Counted from the first letter of the stretch, positions 1 through 9,581 are shown. The stretch is 64,000 nucleotides of DNA from JANQOH01 sp965243325 (GCA_965243325.1 CBDEUQ010000003.1:1612001-1676000), one strand, 5' to 3'. Notes: a model not told the origin generated them from the letters alone. Made by a program: numbers and translations.

Positions 1-670
1 CGAGCGCCGCCTCGATGCTCATGCCCGCTTCGAGCGCGCGCATCTGTTCAAGCTTCTCCCGCACCTCGAGCGGGCTCGGGGGCAGCGCGACGAAGCGCTC
101 GAGCGCGGCGCGGCGCCAAGCGTAGAGGCCGATGTGATGGTAGAGCGGACCGTCGCCCGCGGGCGCCGCCGCGCGCGTGAAGCAGAGCGCCCGCGCCCGT
201 CGCGCGCCGGCGGCGAAGCCGGCGACCGCCTTGACCACGTTCGGGTCGCCGCGCTCCGCCGGATCGCGGATCTCGGCGCAGATCGTGGCGAGGTCGGCGC
301 CGCTCTCACGCAGCGCGGCGAGCGCGGCGCGGACGCTCGCCGGCTCGATCGTCGGCAGGTCGCCCTGGACGTTGACGACGGCCCGGTAGCGCCGCTCCGG
401 ATCGAGCGCGGCAAGCGCCTCGTGAATGCGGTCCGAGCCGGAGGCGTGGCCGGGCTCCGTGAGCACGGCGCGGCCGCCCGCCGCCTTCACGGCGTCCGCG
501 ATCTCCGGTTCCGCCGCCGCCACGACGACGTCGCCGACCGCGGCTTCCACGGCGCGCCGCCAGACGTGGACGATCATCGGCGTGCCGCCGATGTCGGCGA
601 GCACCTTGCCCGGCAGGCGCGAGGACGCGAGGCGGGCGGGCACGAGGACGATGGTCGTATCGCGGTCCAT
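1..670 (-). CDS. kdsB: 3-deoxy-manno-octulosonate cytidylyltransferase (CMP-KDO synthetase), C-terminus beyond window
   Basis: Activates KDO with CTP in the cytoplasm for lipopolysaccharide inner-core synthesis. The start ATG is the complement of 668-670 and the frame stays open to base 1, giving 223 codons. The family normally has about 245-260, so only the C-terminal tail is missing. The nucleotide-binding signature PARLASSRLPGK lies at residues 11-22, and the QGDLP motif typical of KdsB occurs near residue 100 (NVQGDLP). It is divergent from the cytochrome c gene at 755, with 84 bases between the starts. A kdsB-cytochrome c neighbourhood is common in Alphaproteobacteria (family knowledge). 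Confidence 0.93.
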   Translation of the reverse strand, partial: MDRDTTIVLVPARLASSRLPGKVLADIGGTPMIVHVWRRAVEAAVGDVVVAAAEPEIADAVKAAGGRAVLTEPGHASGSDRIHEALAALDPERRYRAVVNVQGDLPTIEPASVRAALAALRESGADLATICAEIRDPAERGDPNVVKAVAGFAAGARRARALCFTRAAAPAGDGPLYHHIGLYAWRRAALERFVALPPSPLEVREKLEQMRALEAGMSIEAAL

Positions 671-754
671 GGCGGCGGAAGCTTACAGGTATTGATGCGA
701 CGGCGACAAAGCCGGTAGTTTGCGCGCGCCCGGCTCCGCCGCCATCGAGGCGCC

Positions 755-1321
755 ATGTCCACCATCGAGATCAACAAGATCGTCGGCGCCGTCCTCGGCG
801 CGCTGCTGCTGCTGCTCGGTCTGAGCTTCATCGTCGAGCTCGTTGCCGGCCATCACGACATCGCCCGGCCGGCGTTCGTCGTGCCGCCACCGGGCGCCGC
901 CGACGTCGCGGAGGCGGCGCAACCCGCCGAAACTGCGGCCGCCGACGGCGAATCCGGCGAGAGCGCGGCGCCCGAGCCGCCGCTTGCGCTCGCCGAGATG
1001 ATCGCCGCGGCAGATCCCGCTGAGGGCGAGAAGGCGTTTCGCAAGTGCGTGGCGTGTCACAGCGCGGCGCCGGATGCGAAGCACAAGATCGGGCCGAACC
1101 TGTGGGGCGTGGCCGGCGCGGCGAAGGCCGGCAGGGACGACTTCCGCTATTCCGCGGCGCTGGCCGCGGCGGGCGGCGTGTGGGACGACGCCGCGCTGGA
1201 CGCCTTCCTCGCCGACCCGCGCGCCGCGGTGCCGGCGACCAGGATGGCGTTTCCGGGCATCCGGGACCCGGAGCAACGGGCGGCGGCGATCGCCTATCTG
1301 CGCACGCTGACGGACGGATAG
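755..1321 (+). CDS. Membrane-anchored c-type cytochrome (cytochrome c552/CycM-like)
   Basis: A 188-residue electron carrier, probably periplasmic and tethered by an uncleaved N-terminal helix (hydrophobic residues about 9-31). An Ala/Pro/Glu-rich linker of about 50 residues follows, then a single class-I cytochrome c domain. The haem attachment site CVACH is at residues 98-102. The likely axial Met is M164 in ATRMAFPG, and the family motif IGPNLWG is at 112-118. The start at 755 has a GAGGCG-like ribosome site just upstream. Such proteins pass electrons from the bc1 complex to terminal oxidase in related alphaproteobacteria; the exact partner here is inferred. Confidence 0.9.
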   Translation: MSTIEINKIVGAVLGALLLLLGLSFIVELVAGHHDIARPAFVVPPPGAADVAEAAQPAETAAADGESGESAAPEPPLALAEMIAAADPAEGEKAFRKCVACHSAAPDAKHKIGPNLWGVAGAAKAGRDDFRYSAALAAAGGVWDDAALDAFLADPRAAVPATRMAFPGIRDPEQRAAAIAYLRTLTDG

Positions 1322-1398
1322 CCGGCGGCGGGCCGGTCGTTGAACGGCGGCGGCGCGGGCCGTATGGTCTCGACGCGACCCGCCGGGAGTATGCCGTC

Positions 1399-3285
1399 AT
1401 GAACCGATTCGCCGTTGCCGCCCTCGCCACCGCCCTGCCGTTCGCGGCAATCGCTCAAGAGCCGGCAACGCCGGACCCCGGCCTCGCGTGCGCGTTGGAC
1501 GCGGCGCAGGCGGGCGCGGCGGCGGACGGCGGCGTTTCCGGCGCGCACGCGCTGTCGATCCACGGCGACGTGAAATACGGCCCCGACTTCACGCATTTCG
1601 ACTATGCCGATGCGAACGCGCCGAAGGGCGGCGCCGCCACGCTCTCGGCGATCGGCACCTACGACAGCTTCAACGGCTTCATCCTCAAGGGCGTGTCCGC
1701 CACGTCTCTCGGCCTGATCTACGACACGCTGCTCACGTCTTCGTCCGACGAGGCGTTCACCGAGTACGGCCTGCTCGTCGAGACGATCGACATGCCGGCG
1801 GACCGCTCATGGGTCGAGTTCACGCTGCGCGAGGAGGCGCGCTGGCACGACGGCCGGCCGGTGACCGCGGACGACGTGGTCTGGACCTTCGAAACGCTCA
1901 TGGACAAGGGCCATCCCTTCTTCAAGCAATATTACGCCAACGTAGAGTCGGCCGAGCGGATGGGGCCGCGCACGGTGCGCTTCGCGTTCTCCGACACCAC
2001 CAATCGAGAGCTGCCGCTGATCACCGGCCAGCTCACCGTGCTGCCCAAGCACTACTGGGAAGGGCGCGACTTCACGGAGACGACGCTGGAACCGCCGCTC
2101 GGCAGCGGCCCCTACCGCGTCGCCGACTTCGAGGCCGGCCGATCGGTCACCTACGAGCGCGTGCCCGACTATTGGGGCCGCGACCTCGCGGTCAACCGCG
2201 GCCGCCACAACATCGACCGCCTGCGCTTCGACTACTACCGCGACAACACGATCGCCCTGGAGGCGTTCAAGGCGGGCGAAATCGACTTCCGCTTCGAAAA
2301 CAATTCGAAGGACTGGGCGACGCAGTACGACTTCGCCGCCGTGACCGAGGGACATGTCGTCGTCGACCAGATCGGCCACGAGATCGGCACCGGGATGCAG
2401 GGCTTCTGGTTCAACACGCGCACGACGAAGTTCGCCGACCCGCGCGTCCGCCTCGCGCTCTCCCACGCCTTCGACTTCGAGTGGACGAACGGCAACCTAT
2501 TCTACGGCCAGTACGACCGCACCGCGAGCTTCTATTCCAACACCGAGCTCGCAGCCGCAGGCGAGCCGGAAGGCTTGGAGGCGCGGATCCTCGAATGTTT
2601 CCGCGGCGGCGTGGACGAAGCGGCGTTCGCCACGCCGTACGAGCCGCCGAGCACCGCGGACGGCGGCTCGATCCGGCAGAACCTGCGCGCTGCGCGCGAC
2701 CTCCTCGAAGAGGCGGGCTGGACGGTGCGCGACGGCGCGCTGGTCAACGCCGAAACCGGCGAGGCGATGGAGATCGAGTTCCTGCTCGTCGCGCCGGCGT
2801 TCGAACGGGTGATCGGGCCCTACATCCAGAATCTCGAGCGGCTCGGCGTCGCGGGGCGCATCCGCACCGTCGATTCGGCGCAGTACCAGAAGCGGGTCGA
2901 GGACTTCGACTTCGACATGATCGTCGCTTCCATCGGCCAGTCTCTCAGCCCCGGCAACGAACAGCGCAACCAGTGGAGCAGCGCCGCCGCCGCCATCCCG
3001 GGGACGCAGAACTACGCCGGCATCGAGGATCCGGTCGTCGACGCGCTCGTCGACCTCGTCATCCAGGCGCCGAGCCGCGAGGCGCTGATCGCCGCGACGC
3101 GCGCGCTCGACCGGGTGCTCAGGCTCGGCTACTACCTGGTGCCCAACTGGCACATTCGCTCGTTCCGCCTCGCCTGGTGGAACAAGTTCGGCAAGCCCGA
3201 GCGGCTGCCGCGCTACGGCTTCGGCTTTCCGGCGCTGTGGTGGGTGGACGCCGGTCTCGAGGCGACGCTCGCCGCCGAGCGCTGA
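1399..3285 (+). CDS. ABC transporter substrate-binding protein, family 5 (YejA-like oligopeptide binding)
   Basis: A 628-residue periplasmic solute-binding protein. The ATG at 1399 is preferred because it begins a typical Sec signal peptide (MNRFAVAALATALPFAAIAQ) and is preceded by GGGAG. The mature part has the SBP_bac_5 pattern, including HGDVKYGPDF near the N-terminus, ARWHDGRPVTADDVVWTFE, and LPPRYGF-type YejA features near the C-terminus. About 600 residues is normal for YejA/AppA proteins. The two permeases follow at once (gap 29 bases), so it is the first gene of the importer operon. The substrate is inferred as peptides or microcin-like compounds. Confidence 0.9.
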   Translation: MNRFAVAALATALPFAAIAQEPATPDPGLACALDAAQAGAAADGGVSGAHALSIHGDVKYGPDFTHFDYADANAPKGGAATLSAIGTYDSFNGFILKGVSATSLGLIYDTLLTSSSDEAFTEYGLLVETIDMPADRSWVEFTLREEARWHDGRPVTADDVVWTFETLMDKGHPFFKQYYANVESAERMGPRTVRFAFSDTTNRELPLITGQLTVLPKHYWEGRDFTETTLEPPLGSGPYRVADFEAGRSVTYERVPDYWGRDLAVNRGRHNIDRLRFDYYRDNTIALEAFKAGEIDFRFENNSKDWATQYDFAAVTEGHVVVDQIGHEIGTGMQGFWFNTRTTKFADPRVRLALSHAFDFEWTNGNLFYGQYDRTASFYSNTELAAAGEPEGLEARILECFRGGVDEAAFATPYEPPSTADGGSIRQNLRAARDLLEEAGWTVRDGALVNAETGEAMEIEFLLVAPAFERVIGPYIQNLERLGVAGRIRTVDSAQYQKRVEDFDFDMIVASIGQSLSPGNEQRNQWSSAAAAIPGTQNYAGIEDPVVDALVDLVIQAPSREALIAATRALDRVLRLGYYLVPNWHIRSFRLAWWNKFGKPERLPRYGFGFPALWWVDAGLEATLAAER

Positions 3286-3314
3286 CCGCCAGCGCCGCGC
3301 CGGCGCCGCCCGCC

Positions 3315-4424
3315 ATGCTCGCGTACATCGTCCGCCGTCTGGCCCTGATCATCCCGACGCTGTTCGGGATCATGGTGATCAACTTCATCGTCATCCAGGC
3401 GGCGCCCGGCGGGCCGGTCGAGCAGTTGATCGCGACGATCCGGGGGGTCGCGGTCGACCCGACGGCGCGCGTCAGCGGCGGCGGCGGCGAAACGACGGCG
3501 GGGCAGGCGGGGGAGAACGTCGGCGCCGGGCCGATCGAAAGCCGCTACCGCGGCGCCCGCGGACTCGACCCGGAGCTCCTGGAAGCACTCGAACGCCAGT
3601 TCGGCTTCGACAAGCCGGCGCACGAGCGTTTCTTCATGATGCTGTGGAACTACATACGCTTCGACTTCGGCGAGAGCTTTTTCCGCGACCAGCGCGTGGT
3701 CGATCTGGTGCTGTCGAAAATGCCGGTGTCGATCTCGCTCGGGCTGTGGACGACCCTGCTCATCTACCTCATCTCGATCCCGCTCGGCATCGCCAAGGCG
3801 GTGCGCGACGGCAGCCGCTTCGACGTCTGGACCTCGGGCGCCGTGGTCGTCGGCAACGCGATTCCCGGCTTCCTGTTCGCCATCCTGCTCATCGTGCTGT
3901 TCGCCGGTGGGCGCTATTTCGACTGGTTTCCGCTGCGCGGCCTCGCCTCGCCCGGCGCCGGCGAGATGAGCTGGCTCGAGCAGACGGCCGACTATTTCTG
4001 GCACCTCGCGCTGCCGGTCCTGTCGATGGTCATCGGCGGCTTCGCCGGGCTGACGCTGCTGACGAAGAATTCGTTCCTGGAAGAGATCAACAAGCAGTAT
4101 GTCATGACCGCGCGCGCGAAGGGGCTGAACGAGCGCCGCGTGCTCTACCGCCACGTGTTCCGCAACGCGATGCTGATCGTCATCGCCGGCTTTCCGAGCG
4201 CCTTCGTCGGCATCCTGTTCACCGGCGCGCTGCTGACCGAAATCATCTTTTCGCTCGACGGTCTCGGTCTGCTCGGGTTCGAGGCGGCCCTCGGGCGCGA
4301 CTATCCGGTGATGTTCGCGTCGCTCTACTTCTTCACGCTGCTCGGCCTCGTCATGCAGCTCATCGGCGACATCACGTACACGATCGTCGATCCGCGCATC
4401 GACTTCGAAAGCCGCGAGGTCTGA
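3315..4424 (+). CDS. ABC transporter permease (YejB/DppB type)
   Basis: A 369-residue inner-membrane permease of the binding-protein-dependent transport family. The start at 3315 opens the standard N-terminal helix MLAYIVRRLALIIPTLFGI. Residues about 45-75 form a Gly-rich loop seen in YejB proteins. The cytoplasmic EAA-like coupling loop reads TARAKGLNERRVLYRHVFRNAML, the segment that contacts an ATPase. Five to six hydrophobic helices are evident. It lies 29 bases after the binding protein and two bases before the next permease, so translational coupling is likely. Confidence 0.9.
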   Translation: MLAYIVRRLALIIPTLFGIMVINFIVIQAAPGGPVEQLIATIRGVAVDPTARVSGGGGETTAGQAGENVGAGPIESRYRGARGLDPELLEALERQFGFDKPAHERFFMMLWNYIRFDFGESFFRDQRVVDLVLSKMPVSISLGLWTTLLIYLISIPLGIAKAVRDGSRFDVWTSGAVVVGNAIPGFLFAILLIVLFAGGRYFDWFPLRGLASPGAGEMSWLEQTADYFWHLALPVLSMVIGGFAGLTLLTKNSFLEEINKQYVMTARAKGLNERRVLYRHVFRNAMLIVIAGFPSAFVGILFTGALLTEIIFSLDGLGLLGFEAALGRDYPVMFASLYFFTLLGLVMQLIGDITYTIVDPRIDFESREV

Positions 4425-4426
4425 CG

Positions 4427-5512
4427 GTGGCCGTGGCCGCCGCCCCGGCGCCACCGCCGACGCCGGACGAGCGCGTCCTGGGCTTTCGCTTTTCCAGGCT
4501 CAACCGGCGACGTCTCCAGAATTTCCGCCGCAACCGGCGCGGGTTCTGGAGTCTGTGGATCTTTCTCGCGATCTTCGCGGCGACGCTGCCGGCCGAGTTC
4601 ATCGCCAACGACAAGCCGCTTCTCATCGCGCACGGCGGCGAATGGTACGTGCCGGTGGTCCGGGCCTACGCCGAAACCGAGTTCGGCGGCGACTTCGAGA
4701 CCGAGGCGGACTACCGCGACCCCTTCGTGCAGGCGCTGATCGAGGATGCCGGCGGCTGGATACTGTGGCCGGCGATTCCGTTCCGCTACGACACCGTCAA
4801 CACGGGCCTCGGCGTGCCGTCGCCGGCGCCGCCGTCGGCCGACAACTGGCTCGGCACCGACGACCAGGCGCGCGACGTGACGGCGCGCCTCATCTACGGC
4901 TTCCGCATTTCGGTGCTGTTCGGCCTCGCGCTGACGGCTGTCAGCTCGGTGGTCGGCGTCGCCGCCGGGGCGGTCCAGGGCTACTTCGGCGGCTGGGTCG
5001 ATCTGGTCTTCCAGCGCTTCATCGAAATCTGGTCGGGCCTGCCGATCCTCTATCTGCTGATCATCCTCGCGAGCATCGTCGAACCCAACTTCTGGTGGCT
5101 GCTGGGTCTGATGCTGCTGTTCAGCTGGATGGCGCTGGTGGGTGTGGTGCGGGCCGAGTTTCTGCGCGCCCGCAACTTCGAGTTCGTGCGCGCGGCGCGG
5201 GCGCTCGGCGTCGGCGATCTCGGAATCATGTTCCGCCACATCCTGCCCAACGCCATGGTGGCGACCTTCACCTTCCTTCCCTTCATCCTGACGGGTTCGG
5301 TGACGGTGCTGACCTCGCTCGATTTTCTCGGCTTCGGCCTGCCGCCGGGCTCGCCGTCGCTGGGCGAACTGCTGAACCAGGGCAAGAACAACCTGCAGGC
5401 GCCCTGGCTCGGCTTCACCGGCTTCTTCACGCTCGCCGTGATGCTGTCGTTGCTGGTGTTCATCGGCGAGGGGGTGCGCGACGCCTTCGACCCGCGCAAG
5501 ACCAACGTGTAG
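4427..5512 (+). CDS. ABC transporter permease (YejE/DppC type)
   Basis: A 361-residue second permease of the importer. The GTG start at 4427 sits two bases after the yejB stop. The N-terminal sequence has NRRRLQNFRRNRRGFWSL, the basic stretch before helix 1 typical of OppC/DppC/YejE proteins. The large extracytoplasmic segment (about residues 60-140) matches the YejE subgroup. The coupling loop reads AARALGVGDLGIMFRHILPNAM. No ABC ATPase (YejF) follows: the next gene is a rhodanese on the other strand, so an ATPase must come from elsewhere. Confidence 0.9.
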   Translation: MAVAAAPAPPPTPDERVLGFRFSRLNRRRLQNFRRNRRGFWSLWIFLAIFAATLPAEFIANDKPLLIAHGGEWYVPVVRAYAETEFGGDFETEADYRDPFVQALIEDAGGWILWPAIPFRYDTVNTGLGVPSPAPPSADNWLGTDDQARDVTARLIYGFRISVLFGLALTAVSSVVGVAAGAVQGYFGGWVDLVFQRFIEIWSGLPILYLLIILASIVEPNFWWLLGLMLLFSWMALVGVVRAEFLRARNFEFVRAARALGVGDLGIMFRHILPNAMVATFTFLPFILTGSVTVLTSLDFLGFGLPPGSPSLGELLNQGKNNLQAPWLGFTGFFTLAVMLSLLVFIGEGVRDAFDPRKTNV

Positions 5513-5545
5513 CCGCCGCTGCGGCCGGTCGCCGCCGGCAGCGCG

Positions 5546-5923
5546 TCAGCCGACGGGGCCGGCGTTCCCCCGCCAGGCGGAGATGCCGCCCAGAAGGTTG
5601 GCGACGCGGCCGATGCCCATGTCCTTCAGCGTCTTCGCCGCCAGCGCCGAGCGGCCGCCGCTGGCGCAATAGACGACGAGGCGCGCGCCCGAGCTCAACG
5701 CCCTCTTGTGGAGCGGCGACGCCGGATCGGCGGCGAACTCGAGCAGCCCGCGCGGCACGTGCAGGGCGCCCGGAACGGCTCCCGCGGCGTACTCGTCGTG
5801 CTCGCGCACGTCGACGAACACCGTGTCGGCGTCGTCGAGCGCCGCGATCGCCTCCGCGGCGGTCAGCGTCTCCACCTCGGCGTTGGCCTCGGCGACCATC
5901 TCGCGCACGTCCCGGACTGCCAT
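5546..5923 (-). CDS. Rhodanese-like domain protein (sulfurtransferase)
   Basis: A 125-residue single-domain rhodanese. The start at 5923 is preferred over an upstream ATG at 5971 because GAGGAGG lies 6-8 bases ahead of it. The substrate loop VYCASGGRS carries the catalytic Cys at residue 86, and DVREHDEYAAGAVPGALHVP is the usual CH2A-type signature. The C-terminus has the conserved LLGGISAW. It is expected to be cytoplasmic and to carry persulfide sulfur. It lies downstream of, and in the same direction as, the molybdopterin enzyme, but separated by 187 bases that show no gene. Confidence 0.88.
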   Translation of the reverse strand: MAVRDVREMVAEANAEVETLTAAEAIAALDDADTVFVDVREHDEYAAGAVPGALHVPRGLLEFAADPASPLHKRALSSGARLVVYCASGGRSALAAKTLKDMGIGRVANLLGGISAWRGNAGPVG

Positions 5924-6110
5924 CGCACCCTCCTCGGTTTGTCGCGTTGCGGAAAAAAGCCGGCGAAACACGGGTTCAACCGGCGCCTTGCGGGTCGATG
6001 CCGGTGGGCACGTCGGGCGGGTTCGCCGCCACGGACCTCTCGTAGCGCGCCGCGGTCCCGGCGCTCGCGTCGCCGCCGGACATTCCCCGGCAGCCTGCCG
6101 GGCTTGCTCC

Positions 6111-8177
6111 TCAGGCAGCTCCCTCGAGCGGCTTCACCCACACCGCGGTGTCGTGCACGCACATGCCGCCGTTCGGCGGGCCCGGATCGGCGCCGAGCAG
6201 GGTGTTGACTCCGGCGCCGCCGGGGAACGCCCGGTTCGGCCAGATGCTCTCGACCACCGTGACGCCGCGCTGCAGGCCGTCGAAAACCTCCGCGTGCAGG
6301 CGGATCTCGCCGCGGCGGTTGCCCATGCGCACCTCGTCGCCGTCGGCGATGCCGAGCGCGCGCGCGTCGTCCGGGTGCAGCTTGACCGCCGGCCGGGCCT
6401 CCTTGGCTATCGACGTCGGGGTCTCGGTGAACGAGCTGTTGAGGTAGTTGTGCGCCGGCGCCGCGACGAGGCGGAAGGGGTGCTCCGCGTCGGCGCGCTC
6501 GATATTGTCGAGGTGGTCGGGCAACGCCGGCAGGGCGGCGTGATCGGGACCCTGACGCGCCCAGTCCGGGGCGAAGCGGAAGCGGCCGTCCGGCTGCGCA
6601 AAGCCGTTGGCGAAATGCGCCGTCTCGAAGTCCGGCTGGCAGTCGATCCAGCGGCTGTGCCGCAGCGCGTCCAGCGTGCCCCAGCCGGACGCGCGCAAAG
6701 TCGCGTCGATGATCTCTTCCTCGCTCATCGCGAAGCCGGGGTGGCGGGCGCCGAGGCGCTTCGCCAGCTCGCAGATGACGAAATGGTTGGGCCGCGCTTC
6801 GGCGAGCGGCTCGATCACCTTCGGGCCGAGCGTGATGTGCTGGTGGCCGCCGCCCTGGTAGATATCGTTGTGCTCGACGAAGGTGGTGGCCGGCAGCACG
6901 ATGTCGGCCCACGCCGCCGTCTCGGTCATGAACTGCTCGTGCACGCAGAGGAACAGGTCGTCGCGCGCGAGCCCGCGGTTGACGAGCGCCGACTCCGGCG
7001 CGACGACGGCCGGGTTCGTGTTCTGCACCAGCATCGCCATCACCGGCGGGCCGTCTCCGAGCGCTGCGCGGTCGCCGGTGAGGATCGGGCCGATGCGCGA
7101 CATGTCGAGCATGCGGACCGAGGGGTCGCGGACGTCAAGCCCCTCGATCAGCGTCTTGTCCCAATGATAGATGTCGGCATTGGAATAGAACGCGCCGCCG
7201 CCCTCGTGCCGCCAGGCACCGGTGACGCCCGGCAGGCAGCTGACCGCGTGCACCGCCGGCGCGCCGTTGCGCGAGCGCGAGAATCCGTAGCCGACGCGGA
7301 TGTAGCTGCGCTCGGTTCGGCCGTAGAGCGCCGCGAACGCCTCGATCTCGCCGGCGGCGAGGCCGGTGATCGCCGCCGCCCATTCGGGCGTGCGCGACTC
7401 CAGGTGCCGTTCCAGGCGCTCCGGGCAGTCGGTCCACCGGGCCATGAACTCCCGGTCGGCGTAGCCGTCGCGGAACAGGACGTGCATCGTCGCGCACGCC
7501 AGCGCCGCATCGGTGCCCGGCCTCGGCGCGAGGTGCATGTCGGCGACCTGGGCCGTGCGCGTGCGGTAGGGGTCGACGACGACGAGTCGAGCGCCCCGCG
7601 CCTTGCGCGCGCGCTGGATGTGCGTCATCACGTTGACCTGCGTCGACGCCGGGTTGCCGCCCCACGACACGATCAGGTCGGCGTGCGCCATCTCGCGCGG
7701 GTCGGGGCCGCGCAGCGCGCCGGTGCCGGCGAGCCAGCCGGCGCGCACCAGGGTCGTGCAGATGGTGCTGTGCTGGCCCGAATACTTCTTGGCGTGACGC
7801 AGGCGCTCTATGCCGTCGCGCTGAAGCAGGCCCATGGTGCCGGCGTAGAAGTACGGCCATACGGCTTCCGCGCCGTGCGTCCGCTCGGCCTTGAGGAATG
7901 CCTCCGCCACCTCGTCGAGCGCCGCCTCCCACGTCAGGCGCTCGTGGCCGTTGGCGGTGCGCCTCAGCGGGTGGCGCAGCCGGTCGGGGTGGTGCGTGCG
8001 CTCGGCGTAGCGCGCCACCTTGGCGCACACCACGCCGGCCGTGTAGGCGTTGTCCCGGGCGCCGCGGACGCGGCCGATGGTGCGCGCATCGAGCCGTTCG
8101 ACCTCGAGCGCGCAGGTGCTCGGGCAGTCGTGCGGGCACGCCGACCAGGCGATGTCTATCGGGGCGGAGCGGTCCAT
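6111..8177 (-). CDS. Molybdopterin-dependent oxidoreductase (DMSO-reductase superfamily)
   Basis: A 688-residue bis-MGD enzyme. N-terminal Cys14, Cys18, Cys22 and Cys51 (CPHDCPSTC ... C) form a 4Fe-4S ligand set. The central molybdopterin domain and the C-terminal MopB-binding domain (HNYLNSSFTETP; DDARALGIADGDEV) are both present. There is no twin-arginine signal and no neighbouring iron-sulfur or membrane subunit gene, so it may be cytoplasmic and work alone, as in the COG0243 anaerobic dehydrogenase-like subgroup. GAGGA precedes the ATG at 8177. The substrate cannot be read from sequence. The start of aatA lies upstream, and both genes are on the minus strand 27 bases apart, so they may be co-transcribed. 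Confidence 0.85.
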   Translation of the reverse strand: MDRSAPIDIAWSACPHDCPSTCALEVERLDARTIGRVRGARDNAYTAGVVCAKVARYAERTHHPDRLRHPLRRTANGHERLTWEAALDEVAEAFLKAERTHGAEAVWPYFYAGTMGLLQRDGIERLRHAKKYSGQHSTICTTLVRAGWLAGTGALRGPDPREMAHADLIVSWGGNPASTQVNVMTHIQRARKARGARLVVVDPYRTRTAQVADMHLAPRPGTDAALACATMHVLFRDGYADREFMARWTDCPERLERHLESRTPEWAAAITGLAAGEIEAFAALYGRTERSYIRVGYGFSRSRNGAPAVHAVSCLPGVTGAWRHEGGGAFYSNADIYHWDKTLIEGLDVRDPSVRMLDMSRIGPILTGDRAALGDGPPVMAMLVQNTNPAVVAPESALVNRGLARDDLFLCVHEQFMTETAAWADIVLPATTFVEHNDIYQGGGHQHITLGPKVIEPLAEARPNHFVICELAKRLGARHPGFAMSEEEIIDATLRASGWGTLDALRHSRWIDCQPDFETAHFANGFAQPDGRFRFAPDWARQGPDHAALPALPDHLDNIERADAEHPFRLVAAPAHNYLNSSFTETPTSIAKEARPAVKLHPDDARALGIADGDEVRMGNRRGEIRLHAEVFDGLQRGVTVVESIWPNRAFPGGAGVNTLLGADPGPPNGGMCVHDTAVWVKPLEGAA

Positions 8178-8204
8178 GGCGGAATCCTCGCGGCGTGCGT
8201 GCGC

Positions 8205-9407
8205 TCAGCCGAGCGCTTCGGTGGCGCGGCGGATGCGCGCGCAGGCGTCCTCAAGCACGGCGTCCGACGTGGCATAGGAGACGCGGAAGAAGGGGTCGAG
8301 GCCGAAGGCCGCGCCGTGCACGACGGCAACGCCCGCGCTGTCCAGCAGGTAGCGCGCGTAGTCCTCGCTGGAGGCGATCGCTGCGCCGTCCGGCGTCCGC
8401 CGGCCGATCGTTCCGGCGCAGCTCGGATAGACGTAGAACGCGCCCTCCGGCACGCGGCACGAGAGGCCGGGGACGGCGTCGAGCGCCGCCGCGACGCGGT
8501 CGCGCCGCGCCTTGAAGGCGGCGTTGCGCGGCTCGAGGAATCCGTGGTCGCCGTTCAGCGCCTCGACCGCCGCGGCCTGGGCGATCGACGTGGCGTTGGT
8601 CGTGCTCTGCGACTGGATCTTCGCCATGCCGCGGATCAGCGGCTCCGGGCCGCCGGCGAAGCCGATGCGCCAGCCGGTCATCGCGTAGGCCTTGGAGACG
8701 CCGTTCACCGTCAGCGTGCGCTCGTACAGCGCCGGCTCGACCTCGGCCACGGTGGAGAACGCGAAACCGTCGTAGACGATCTTCTCGTAGATGTCGTCGG
8801 CCATCGTCCAGACGTGCGGGTGGCGGAGGAGGACCTCGGTAAGCGCGCGCAGCTCGTCCGTTGAATAGGCGGCACCCGACGGGTTCGAAGGCGAATTGAG
8901 GATCAGCCACTTGGTACGCGGGCCGATGGCCGCATCGAGCGCCTCCGGCGTGATCTTGAAGCCCTGCTCGGCGGAGCTGTCGACGAACACGGGCGTGCCG
9001 CCGGCGATCTGCACCATGTCGGGATAGGACACCCAGTAGGGGCGCGGAATGACGACTTCGTCGCCGTGGTTGACGGTGGCCAGCATGGCGTTGAACAGCA
9101 CCTGCTTGCCGCCGACGCCGACGATGATCTGGTCGGGGCTGTAGTCGAGGCCGTTGTCGCGCCGGAACTTGTCGCGCACCGCCTCCTTGAGCTCGGGCGC
9201 GCCGTCCACCTTGGTGTATTTCGTATAGCCGGCGCGAATGGCGGCGATGGCCGCGTCCTTCACCGGGTCGGGGGTGTCGAAGTCCGGTTCGCCGGCGCCG
9301 AGGCCGATGACATCGTGGCCGGCCGCCTTGAGCTCGGCGGCGCGCGCGGTCACGGCCATCGTCGGCGACGGCTTGATGCGGCCGAGGCGCTCGGCGAGAA
9401 AACCCAT
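8205..9407 (-). CDS. aatA: Class-I pyridoxal-phosphate aminotransferase (aspartate aminotransferase type)
   Basis: A 400-residue PLP enzyme that transaminates aspartate and probably prephenate with 2-oxoglutarate. The PLP lysine is K239 in GVSKAYAMTGWRIG. The cofactor-binding motif NSPSNPSG is at 171-178 and the pyridine-binding Asp lies in ADDIYE near 204-205. N-terminal GLGAGEPDFDTP is characteristic of the Ib subgroup found in alphaproteobacteria. AAGGA precedes the start at 9407. It is divergent from the dihaem cytochrome gene at 9582. Confidence 0.9.
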   Translation of the reverse strand: MGFLAERLGRIKPSPTMAVTARAAELKAAGHDVIGLGAGEPDFDTPDPVKDAAIAAIRAGYTKYTKVDGAPELKEAVRDKFRRDNGLDYSPDQIIVGVGGKQVLFNAMLATVNHGDEVVIPRPYWVSYPDMVQIAGGTPVFVDSSAEQGFKITPEALDAAIGPRTKWLILNSPSNPSGAAYSTDELRALTEVLLRHPHVWTMADDIYEKIVYDGFAFSTVAEVEPALYERTLTVNGVSKAYAMTGWRIGFAGGPEPLIRGMAKIQSQSTTNATSIAQAAAVEALNGDHGFLEPRNAAFKARRDRVAAALDAVPGLSCRVPEGAFYVYPSCAGTIGRRTPDGAAIASSEDYARYLLDSAGVAVVHGAAFGLDPFFRVSYATSDAVLEDACARIRRATEALG

Positions 9408-9581
9408 CGTGCGATCCTTCCCGTCGCGGACGGCGAGGCGAGGCGAGGCTACGCCGCGCGGCGGCGGCTTTCAAGCGCGCCCGAGGTTGCGCGAACGGGA
9501 CGCAAGGGCACCCTTGCCGCCGGGCGCGCGGGTCCATTAGGCTGGCGGTGCCCGCCGCGAGGGACGGAACGGGGGCGACGC

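Noticed and set aside
1488..3314. Extended YejB frame upstream of 3315
   Set aside because: It overlaps the binding-protein gene in another frame and is Arg-rich; the permease begins with its first transmembrane helix at 3315.
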